Origin: Anaerolineae bacterium
Lineage (GTDB): Bacteria; Chloroflexota; Anaerolineae; Promineifilales; Promineifilaceae
Assembly (NCBI GenBank): GCA_028284105.1
Contig: JANQSK010000998.1
Coordinates: forward strand, 1-10,141
DNA: 10,141 nt
Direction of reading: 5' to 3'
Shown here: piece after piece, positions 1-4,985 of the stretch
Layout: each line of letters begins with the position of its first letter
How positions within the stretch are numbered: position 1 is the first letter of the stretch
Position numbers and translations under genes: made by a program
The notes under the pieces: model-generated
Seen by the model: only the letters and a program-made list of their open reading frames with translations
Told to the model about the DNA's origin: nothing
Databases searched by the model: none

Positions 1-494
1 GGTTTCAAATTCGTAAGGATGACATCATCACCCCAAACGGCAAACCTGGCGTCTACAATGTGATTGAAAGCCCCGTCTCTGTTTGGATTGTCCCCGTCAC
101 GGCCGAAAATGAAATTGTCATGATTTACAACTATCGCTACACGATAGACCGATGGTGCTGGGAAGTGCCTGCAGGGGCTGTTGAGCCAGGGCAAACCACG
201 CTCGAAGCGGCACAGGCAGAACTACTGCAAGAAGCGGGCGGAACGGCCGTCTCGTGGCAATCGATTGGTCAGTTTTACACCGCTCCCGGCATCTGTGATG
301 AAGACGGCCGTTATTTTCTAGCCACTGGCGTCTCTCTCGGCGTGCCGCAGCATGAAGCAACTGAGGTGATGGAAATCCATACCAAATCGATTGATGAAGT
401 GTATGCCATGCTCCACTCTGGGCAGATAAGTGATGGGAACTCAGCCCTCGCCCTGTTCGCCGCTCAACAGCATCTAGCCCAACAAAATCAGTGA
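1..494 (+). CDS. NUDIX hydrolase, ADP-ribose pyrophosphatase-like (5' end outside window)
   Basis: The reading frame is open from base 3 leftwards to the edge, and the residues before the GTG at 60 (TPNGKPGVYNVIESPVSV) match the N-terminal strand region of ADP-ribose pyrophosphatase-type NUDIX proteins. The gene therefore starts before the window and GTG 60 is only an internal valine. The family hydrolyses nucleoside diphosphates linked to another moiety, typically ADP-ribose or sugar nucleotides, in the cytoplasm with Mg2+. The PAGAVEPG entry and the following helix place the NUDIX box at bases 174-242. The box is degenerate: G-x5-Q-x7-AELLQEAGG against the consensus G-x5-E-x7-REUxEExGU. The first Glu is Gln, the Arg is Ala, and the first Glu of the EE pair is Gln. 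The Glu of 'RE' and the last Glu remain, so some metal binding is possible, but substrate and activity are uncertain. Two ACGGCCGT palindromes lie inside, at 243 and 304. Confidence 0.88.
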   Translation, partial: FQIRKDDIITPNGKPGVYNVIESPVSVWIVPVTAENEIVMIYNYRYTIDRWCWEVPAGAVEPGQTTLEAAQAELLQEAGGTAVSWQSIGQFYTAPGICDEDGRYFLATGVSLGVPQHEATEVMEIHTKSIDEVYAMLHSGQISDGNSALALFAAQQHLAQQNQ

Positions 495-538
495 CTTTAG
501 CGTCAATGACAGATAAAAGCATCATCATTTAGACTAAT

Positions 539-580
539 GTTCTGTTAGGAATCAAATGGTGGATATCTCAATGACAGAAC
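539..580. repeat. Short inverted repeat in the 495-648 spacer
   Basis: GTTCTGT at 539-545 is mirrored by ACAGAAC at 574-580 with a 28-base spacer. It lies between the NUDIX stop and the small membrane protein gene. It lacks a following T-run, so it is not a classic terminator. It could be an operator or chance. Confidence 0.25.
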
Positions 581-648
581 CTGAGGTTTCGTTAATCTTC
601 TACTCGATTTTATCCATCAGATGACGGTCGACGAAACACTCGCTTTTT

Positions 649-1071
649 ATGCTTAGAAAACTTGATGGGCTCTTATTTGGTTTAATTTCATTCCCATTTT
701 ATGGGTTGATTTTTGGCATTATGTTTGCCGGTGGGATTGGCGCTATTTACTATGCCCCTTTTTGGGTATTTGGCTTAGCCCTCTTCTTTTCAATCTTTCA
801 TTCAGATGATTTAAGCGTGATGGATTGGAAAGGTCGCACCATTCGAGCCCTTTGGATTATTAGCCTGACGGCTGTGATTGTCGGTGCCGTTTGGCTATTT
901 GTGCCAAACGCAGAAAAGCACCGCTGGTGGTACAACGTACTGGGTATCTCCGTCACTTCAATGGTTGGCATTGGGGTCGTTCTTGGCATCATCGAAGGGC
1001 TGAAGGAGAACTACGTCCTCTCAAGAGTTGATCGAATTACCGATTGGTGGATGCGGATTGGCGGCGTTTAA
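649..1071 (+). CDS. Small four-helix membrane protein of unknown function
   Basis: I do not recognise the family. The 140-residue product is strongly hydrophobic, with probable membrane segments near residues 8-30, 33-50, 67-84 and 97-116. A polar loop (HSDDLSVMDWKGR) lies between the second and third, and the cytoplasm-like tail is charged and Trp-rich. The ATG at 649 is the only usual start, because an in-frame stop lies at 622. There is no Shine-Dalgarno sequence, so either the start is unusual or the leader is weak. It stands alone on the plus strand and converges on the next gene with a 58-base gap. No ACGGCCGT palindrome lies inside. It could be a small integral membrane stress or permease-accessory protein, but nothing in the sequence proves a function. 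Confidence 0.7.
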   Translation: MLRKLDGLLFGLISFPFYGLIFGIMFAGGIGAIYYAPFWVFGLALFFSIFHSDDLSVMDWKGRTIRALWIISLTAVIVGAVWLFVPNAEKHRWWYNVLGISVTSMVGIGVVLGIIEGLKENYVLSRVDRITDWWMRIGGV

Positions 1072-1129
1072 AAAGTGCTCTGTTAATAGCCGTCGCTTTA
1101 TTTGAAGCAGGAACTTCGTTTCACTTAAC

Positions 1130-1645
1130 CTACTCCTGACCTATCATCTCCACAAATAACGCTTGATCATAAACGGCCGTATTGCGGCTCACATAATCTG
1201 TATGTACCGTCCACCGACCAAATTGGGCGCGGTATTCACAGACTAGCCGTTCTGACTCTTGTTCATGGCACAACAACTGTTCAGAAAACTCTCGTTGTGG
1301 CAATGTGATGCGATAAGCCTCTGCTCCATCTGGGAACCATTCGGGGTTCCCTTCTAAATTTTGATTGAAATTGGAAACGGCCGTTTCTTCTTGGAAGTAA
1401 TAATGAACAAATTGCTGCACCGAGACCTCCCCTTGAATTCGCGAACTTACATGAAGCAACACATCTTGACGACCAATTTGGGTATTGGCTCGGTTTGATT
1501 GGGAAATATTGATAGATTGCGTTGATTTGGCAGGAGTCAATTGAATGACAAACTGTGTAGGTGCAAAAACCAATATCACAGCACATACCCCCAACAATCC
1601 AAGCAGAAAGAACAGCAACGGCCGTAAACGTTTAATCACATTCAT
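1130..1645 (-). CDS. Membrane-anchored protein of unknown function, second gene of a pair
   Basis: Family not recognised. From the ATG at 1645 the 171-residue protein begins MNVIKRLRP, followed by one hydrophobic segment (about residues 9-28). The Lys/Arg-before-helix pattern fits a single N-terminal anchor with the remaining 140 residues outside the membrane. The outer part is polar and carries two cysteines 10 residues apart (C126, C136) that could form a disulphide hairpin. An upstream in-frame ATG at 1708 would add 21 residues and overlap the preceding gene by 28 bases. I prefer 1645 because it gives a normal anchor and no overlap, although neither start has a clear Shine-Dalgarno sequence. 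The gene follows the 1681-2127 gene on the same strand with a 35-base gap, so the two are probably cotranscribed and may work together. Three ACGGCCGT sites lie inside (1173, 1377, 1618). Confidence 0.68.
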   Translation of the reverse strand: MNVIKRLRPLLFFLLGLLGVCAVILVFAPTQFVIQLTPAKSTQSINISQSNRANTQIGRQDVLLHVSSRIQGEVSVQQFVHYYFQEETAVSNFNQNLEGNPEWFPDGAEAYRITLPQREFSEQLLCHEQESERLVCEYRAQFGRWTVHTDYVSRNTAVYDQALFVEMIGQE

Positions 1646-1680
1646 TTTGTTATTATTTGGGAAAGGGATAACAAACAGGA

Positions 1681-2127
1681 TTACGTTCTCGAGCCAAATG
1701 GATTGCACATACGCTTAGGAAATTTATAAACAAACTGATTACTGACCACAATGATCGACGTGCCAGGATCTACAGTGTAGGAGAGCACATTTGAAGTCAA
1801 ATCTAAATTGCCATAAATGTCTTTTTCAGAAAATGCTTCATTACCCGTTTTAAAGTAGGTGTCAGGACGCACATCCCACTGCTCTGATAGCCGATTCCAC
1901 ACCTCTTCGCCCGCAATGGCAGCTTGATACTCTTGCGTCAAATAAAAGGTTGAGATGCAAATATTGTTTAAAAACACAAATTCAGTTTTTTGGTCTAGCA
2001 AGCGAGTGTCATTGTATTGCGTTAATTTAGGGACTTGTTGATAGAGCAAAGCAGGGATTGAAAGCAAGCCACAGGCGAGCAATACAACAGGAAGTAATAG
2101 GCAGCCTAACAATCGTTTATCTTTCAT
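1681..2127 (-). CDS. Membrane-anchored protein of unknown function, first gene of a pair
   Basis: Family not recognised. The 148-residue product starts MKDKR, then has a hydrophobic stretch at about residues 6-29, then a polar domain. This indicates an N-terminal anchor or uncleaved signal with an extracytoplasmic domain of about 115 residues. LLAC at residues 17-20 resembles a lipobox, but the residues after the Cys stay hydrophobic (GLLSIPALLY), which argues for a membrane helix and not a lipoprotein. The outer domain has two cysteines far apart (C57 near NNIC, C141 near RMCNP). The ATG at 2127 is preceded by the purine run GTAGAAGAG, a weak and very close ribosome site. It leads the pair with the 1130-1645 gene, and its upstream region holds the set of inverted repeats at 2142-2330. 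Confidence 0.68.
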   Translation of the reverse strand: MKDKRLLGCLLLPVVLLACGLLSIPALLYQQVPKLTQYNDTRLLDQKTEFVFLNNICISTFYLTQEYQAAIAGEEVWNRLSEQWDVRPDTYFKTGNEAFSEKDIYGNLDLTSNVLSYTVDPGTSIIVVSNQFVYKFPKRMCNPFGSRT

Positions 2128-2141
2128 CTCTTCTACCCTAT

Positions 2142-2194
2142 GTGATTGACAGAAAGTTTTCTAAAAAAGATGCCCTAAAGAAGCTGTCAATCAC
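2142..2194. repeat. 11-bp perfect inverted repeat, first of three
   Basis: GTGATTGACAG (2142-2152) and CTGTCAATCAC (2184-2194) are exact reverse complements with a 31-base spacer. It lies just upstream of the minus-strand gene starting at 2127, so it would fall in that gene's promoter or 5' leader. A loop of this size is unusual for a terminator. Confidence 0.7.
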
Positions 2195-2197
2195 CGA

Positions 2198-2249
2198 GTA
2201 AATCACAATCATTGAAGCTGATCTAATTGTTAAAACTATTGTGATTTAC
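2198..2249. repeat. 12-bp perfect inverted repeat, second of three
   Basis: GTAAATCACAAT (2198-2209) and ATTGTGATTTAC (2238-2249) are exact reverse complements with a 28-base spacer. It begins only three bases after the first inverted repeat. Both repeats share the hexamer GTGATT/AATCAC in every arm (2142, 2189, 2201, 2241), so arms could also pair in alternative combinations. The TGTGA half-sites recall CRP/FNR-family boxes, but the arms are too far apart for one dimer site of that kind. Confidence 0.7.
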
Positions 2250-2268
2250 ATAAATATGTTACTTCAAA

Positions 2269-2330
2269 ACAAACGATATGCTAAAACTGACAAAGGGCTG
2301 GAGCTTAGGTTACATTTCTTTATCGTTTGT
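2269..2330. repeat. 10-bp perfect inverted repeat, third of three
   Basis: ACAAACGATA (2269-2278) and TATCGTTTGT (2321-2330) are exact reverse complements with a 42-base spacer. The right arm ends 30 bases before the DinB-like gene's ATG, so this element would lie in that gene's promoter or leader. A second, overlapping pair ACAAAGG / CCTTTGT occurs close by and could be an alternative pairing. Confidence 0.55.
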
Positions 2331-2360
2331 CCCTTTTTACCTTTGTGATACCGTTGCTCC

Positions 2361-2903
2361 ATGAACACACGCGACTTATTAATTGATCTATTTAATGATG
2401 ACCTGAGCCGATATGAATGGCTCCTCGACAACATTTCTGACGACTGTTTGCACTGGCGTCCCGATGGAGAAGCCAATTCGATTGCACACACCATTTGGCA
2501 CTGTGGGCGTATTTTTGATGTCTTTTATACCCACTGCGTGCTGGGTAAAACGGCCGTTGATGAACAATGGGCGCAAAACGGTTGGTCAGAAAAAACGGGC
2601 TACGATCCATATGGCATTGGGAGCAATGGCTGGGGCACAATCCAAGGGTATACGGCCGAAGAAGTTGCAGCGATTCCCCAAATGAGCAAAGAACATGTTT
2701 TGGGGTACCTCAAAGAGATGTGTGATTTGATTAAAGCGGATTTGGAAAAAATGGATGCAGAAGAACTTGAAGCGATGGCACCCGGTTTTGAAGGGAAATA
2801 TTCCGTCTATTTCTGGATTCGCACACCATTAATGGATTTAACACGTCATCTTGGGGAGGTCCTTGCCATCAAAGAGATGTGGGATCGACAACAGACTTCG
2901 TAA
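2361..2903 (+). CDS. DinB-like (DinB_2 / YfiT-type) four-helix metalloprotein
   Basis: The 180-residue protein has the DinB superfamily pattern: an N-terminal helix LLIDLFNDDLSRYEWLL, then HWRPDGEANSIAHTIWHCGRIFD, and a late helix MDLTRHLGEVLAIKEMW. The family forms a four-helix bundle that usually binds one divalent metal through three histidines. Members include bacillithiol or mycothiol S-transferases and many enzymes of unknown role. Likely ligands here are H47 (in WHCGR) and H163 (in RHLGE). The usual HxxxH of the last helix reads D159-x3-H163, so an Asp replaces one His. The substrate cannot be predicted. No Shine-Dalgarno sequence precedes the ATG, and an in-frame stop at 2346 excludes a longer form. 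It converges on the 2970-3632 gene across a long hairpin. An ACGGCCGT site lies at 2550. Confidence 0.82.
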   Translation: MNTRDLLIDLFNDDLSRYEWLLDNISDDCLHWRPDGEANSIAHTIWHCGRIFDVFYTHCVLGKTAVDEQWAQNGWSEKTGYDPYGIGSNGWGTIQGYTAEEVAAIPQMSKEHVLGYLKEMCDLIKADLEKMDAEELEAMAPGFEGKYSVYFWIRTPLMDLTRHLGEVLAIKEMWDRQQTS

Positions 2904-2912
2904 AAAAGTAAC

Positions 2913-2956
2913 GGCTGAGCTTGTAAAAGCCAAGATCGGCTTCGACAGGCTCAGCC
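2913..2956. terminator. Long REP-like hairpin between convergent genes, probable bidirectional terminator
   Basis: The left arm GGCTGAGCTTGT (2913-2924) pairs with ACAGGCTCAGCC (2945-2956) over 12 positions with one G-U wobble. After a 2x2 internal loop, AAGCC (2927-2931) pairs with GGCTT (2938-2942) around a six-base loop. The stem starts 10 bases after the DinB-like stop and ends 14 bases before the stop of the opposing gene, as expected for a shared terminator. No strong T-run follows immediately. The core CTTCGACAGGCTCAG resembles a dispersed palindromic repeat that I recall from many environmental bacterial genomes. Confidence 0.6.
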
Positions 2957-2969
2957 TGCTCGTAATAAA

Positions 2970-3632
2970 TTATGCTGTTTTTAAAACGTCTTCGGGGCTT
3001 TTTTCATTCACCCCATCACCACTCAGCATCCAGTTCGCAAATTTGCCAGAATAGTCAGCTAAACCATTCAACACACGGAACCCAAGTGGAGCGATAAAGA
3101 GTCCAACACCGGTTGCCAAAATCGCGTCAAAAAAAGAATTGATATTCCAGAATAGGATGTTAATGTCACCTGTTTGGTAGATAAATGGCGCAAAAACAAG
3201 TCCCCCAATCGTTGACAAGATCGTGACCGTAATCACAAAGCTCGCAATACCCATTGGGAATTTCAAAAGTAGAAAGGCGGCGCTTTTCCACGTGACGAGA
3301 TTGCCAAAGTGGGCTAAAAATCGGTCAGCTAAGCCGTCGTTTGTTGGTGCAGGTGCATACATTGGCGCAATGTCTTCACCTAGCAAATGGATTGCCATTT
3401 GACGTTCAAATGCGGCCAACGCCCACCAAACACCAAACAGTGCCAGTAAAATAAAGAGGCCGATCCAAACGATAACGAGGCCAATCCCTGTGCTCATCCC
3501 AACAACTGAAATAACAAAGTAGGCGATGCCCAGAGGGAACGCAAGTAGTAAATAAGCTAGGTTTTTCCAAGTCTGTTTGTCTCGGAAAATGGCAAAATGA
3601 TTTGCCCATTGTGATTGTGTTGGTTCTTTCAT
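2970..3632 (-). CDS. Stand-alone 'putative sensor' domain membrane protein with internal duplication
   Basis: The 220-residue protein matches the membrane 'sensor' domain found at the N-terminus of many actinobacterial histidine kinases. The match includes the WKNLAYLLLAFPLGIAYFVISV entry, a following long helix pair, and an ERQMAIHLLG exit. Here no kinase domain follows. The unit is present twice: TWKNLAYLLLAFPLGIAYFV (residues 21-40) and TWKSAAFLLLKFPMGIASFV (residues 114-133) are clearly the same block. About five membrane helices are visible (roughly 26-47, 49-75, 117-140, 142-152, 165-187), with a polar linker at 90-112 and a charged tail. I chose ATG 3632 because GGAG lies eight bases upstream. 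The GTG at 3641 would overlap that site. Signal and partner are unknown; no response regulator is nearby. Confidence 0.75.
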   Translation of the reverse strand: MKEPTQSQWANHFAIFRDKQTWKNLAYLLLAFPLGIAYFVISVVGMSTGIGLVIVWIGLFILLALFGVWWALAAFERQMAIHLLGEDIAPMYAPAPTNDGLADRFLAHFGNLVTWKSAAFLLLKFPMGIASFVITVTILSTIGGLVFAPFIYQTGDINILFWNINSFFDAILATGVGLFIAPLGFRVLNGLADYSGKFANWMLSGDGVNEKSPEDVLKTA

Positions 3633-3640
3633 TTTAAACA

Positions 3641-3644
3641 CTCC
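3641..3644 (-). promoter_or_regulatory. Ribosome binding site of the sensor-domain gene
   Basis: On the minus strand ACGGAGTGTTTAAAATG places GGAG eight bases before the ATG at 3632. This decides the start against the in-frame GTG at 3641, which the site itself overlaps. Confidence 0.7.
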
Positions 3645-3671
3645 GTAAAAATTAATTGCCTTGCTTTTGAG

Positions 3672-3730
3672 CGTTCAATGAACGGAAAGATTTAGCCGCG
3701 AATTGCGCCAATGACGCGGTTGGATTCGCG
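3672..3730. repeat. Cluster of short palindromes in the 3633-3883 spacer
   Basis: CGTTCA-A-TGAACG (3672-3684) is a 13-base palindrome. Next, CGCGAAT (3697-3703) is mirrored by ATTCGCG (3724-3730), and CCGCG (3696-3700) by CGCGG (3715-3719). The text is a mosaic of GCGAATT-like words, which looks like a decayed intergenic repeat. It lies upstream of the sensor-domain gene and downstream of the aldo/keto reductase, so it may also contain the former's promoter. I see no gene in this 250-base spacer. Confidence 0.35.
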
Positions 3731-3753
3731 ACATTCGCAGTTAAACCTTCTTG

Positions 3754-3770
3754 AAAAGCCAAGGCTTTTT
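3754..3770. terminator. Hairpin with T-run, candidate terminator of the aldo/keto reductase gene
   Basis: AAAAGC-CAAG-GCTTTT followed by one more T forms a six-base-pair stem with a tetraloop. It is nearly symmetric, so it could act on either strand. On the minus strand it lies 114 bases after the reductase stop. The stem is short and AT-rich, so efficiency is uncertain. Confidence 0.45.
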
Positions 3771-3883
3771 ATTGTCAATTATTACTCTTTACGGTTTGGA
3801 TTGGGAATGGTTGCAGAGAGGATAGGGATCAGGAAATAGGGGTTGGGGATCGGTTTAAATGACCCCCTTACCTTGATTTTAAA

Positions 3884-4852
3884 TTAAGAAACGATACTAA
3901 ATGAGCGTCGCCAATTGGGGAATTGACCGCCGGATTCTTCTTTAACGGCCGTATCAAAAAAGCCTGTCACTTCATCATATTGAGCATCTGACAGATCAAA
4001 ATCAAATGCAGCGATAGAGGCATCAAGCTGGCTAGCTGAACTCACCCCAACTATGGGGCATGATAGTCCTTTTGATTTCCGCTGCCACGCCACGGCTAAC
4101 TGAGCCGGATGCATGCCATGGTCTTGAGCAAAGCTGTTAAATTTTTGAAACCCATCCGCATACTTATCAAGCCACGACACAATACGGCCGTCTACCTGTC
4201 CCCGCGAATCCTCGGGAAGCGGTTGACCCGGCTGATATTTCCCAGCCAACAATCCGAGCAACACGGGGCGGTAGGACGTAATGCAAATATCTGCTGCCAC
4301 AGCATAAGGTAAAAGCTCCACCTCTACACCCCGTTCGACTAAATTGTAGGGAATTTGATTACACATCAATTTGGCCCAGCCATTTTGCTCAGCGATGTTA
4401 TTGCAATGGGCCAATAACCAAGTGGGAAAGTTACAGCATCCCACAAACCGTGTCTTTCCAGCCACCACGACATCATTTAGCGCTGACATCATTTGCTCTA
4501 GCTGCATCCCTTCGTGCGGCCAATGAATCATGTACAAATCAACCTGCTCAACCTGCAGGCGCTTCAAGCTATTGTTTAAACTCTCTTTTATCCAAGCGCC
4601 CTCCGTTGATTTCATCACCTTAGTGCCAATAAACAGTTGGTCTCTCATGCCACGAATAATGCGTCCTAAAATCTCTTCGCAAAGCCCGTCACCATACATC
4701 GCGGCTGTATCAACAAAAGTGACGCCATGCGCAACGGCCGTATCTAAAATCCGCGCCGACTCATTCTCATCAGCTCGTTGACCGAACATCATCGTCCCCA
4801 AGCACATCTCCGAAATTTGGACGTCCGTATTGGCAAAATTGATTGTTTTCAT
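3884..4852 (-). CDS. Aldo/keto reductase
   Basis: The 322-residue product is a complete NAD(P)H-dependent aldo/keto reductase, a cytoplasmic TIM barrel that reduces aldehydes and ketones. The order of motifs is standard: LGTMMFG near residue 18, GVTFVDTAAMYGDG (43-56), GTKVMKS (76-82), VDLYMIHWPH (104-113), and a C-terminal cofactor region containing PIVGVSSASQLD. The catalytic tetrad is D48, Y53, K78 and H110, all present. The sequence is of the open-barrel type used for small metabolites and sugar-like compounds; the substrate is unknown. ATG 4852 is chosen because GAGGAGA lies just upstream. An in-frame ATG at 4873 would add MPNEERT and place that ribosome site inside the gene. Three ACGGCCGT palindromes occur inside (3945, 4184, 4734). 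Confidence 0.93.
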   Translation of the reverse strand: MKTINFANTDVQISEMCLGTMMFGQRADENESARILDTAVAHGVTFVDTAAMYGDGLCEEILGRIIRGMRDQLFIGTKVMKSTEGAWIKESLNNSLKRLQVEQVDLYMIHWPHEGMQLEQMMSALNDVVVAGKTRFVGCCNFPTWLLAHCNNIAEQNGWAKLMCNQIPYNLVERGVEVELLPYAVAADICITSYRPVLLGLLAGKYQPGQPLPEDSRGQVDGRIVSWLDKYADGFQKFNSFAQDHGMHPAQLAVAWQRKSKGLSCPIVGVSSASQLDASIAAFDFDLSDAQYDEVTGFFDTAVKEESGGQFPNWRRSFSIVS

Positions 4853-4857
4853 GGTTC

Positions 4858-4864
4858 TCTCCTC
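4858..4864 (-). promoter_or_regulatory. Ribosome binding site of the aldo/keto reductase gene
   Basis: GAGGAGA followed by GAACC and then ATG on the minus strand is the clearest Shine-Dalgarno sequence among the minus-strand genes here. It fixes the start at 4852 and rules against the longer form starting at 4873. Confidence 0.75.
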
Positions 4865-4918
4865 GTTGGGCAACAGGCATCTTGATAGCTTTTCAGCAAG
4901 TCAGCCCTCAGTTATTTG

Positions 4919-4985
4919 CTTATCTCAACTCTCTTCTCTTATCTCTCTACTCTTTTCTCTCTTCTCAATACTCTTTCTCACTCAA
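4919..4985. repeat. G-free pyrimidine-rich tract (purine-rich on the minus strand)
   Basis: No G occurs on the plus strand for 67 bases. The text is mostly CT repeats (CTCTTCTCTTATCTCTCTAC and similar) broken by single A's. Its centre fills the spacer between the methyltransferase stop (4978) and the reductase start. The minus-strand transcript would carry a GA-rich, C-free leader that is unstructured. It could be a slippage-prone low-complexity tract. Confidence 0.6.

Noticed and set aside
118..528. A 136-codon frame on the minus strand opposite the first NUDIX gene
   Set aside because: The plus-strand frame encodes a recognisable NUDIX protein. The antisense product has no recognisable features.
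571..656. Two tiny overlapping frames (17 and 11 codons, MTEPEVSLIF... and MTVDETLAFYA) linked by ATGA and running into the start of the small membrane protein gene
   Set aside because: They are very short, have no Shine-Dalgarno sequence and no homologue that I know. The overlaps are probably chance.
2068..2079. A lipobox (LLAC) in the protein encoded at 1681-2127
   Set aside because: The residues after the Cys continue a hydrophobic helix, which fits a membrane anchor better than a lipoprotein.
3803..3848. A G-quadruplex from four G-runs (3803, 3825, 3839, 3845)
   Set aside because: Loops of 19 and 11 bases are too long for a stable canonical quadruplex.
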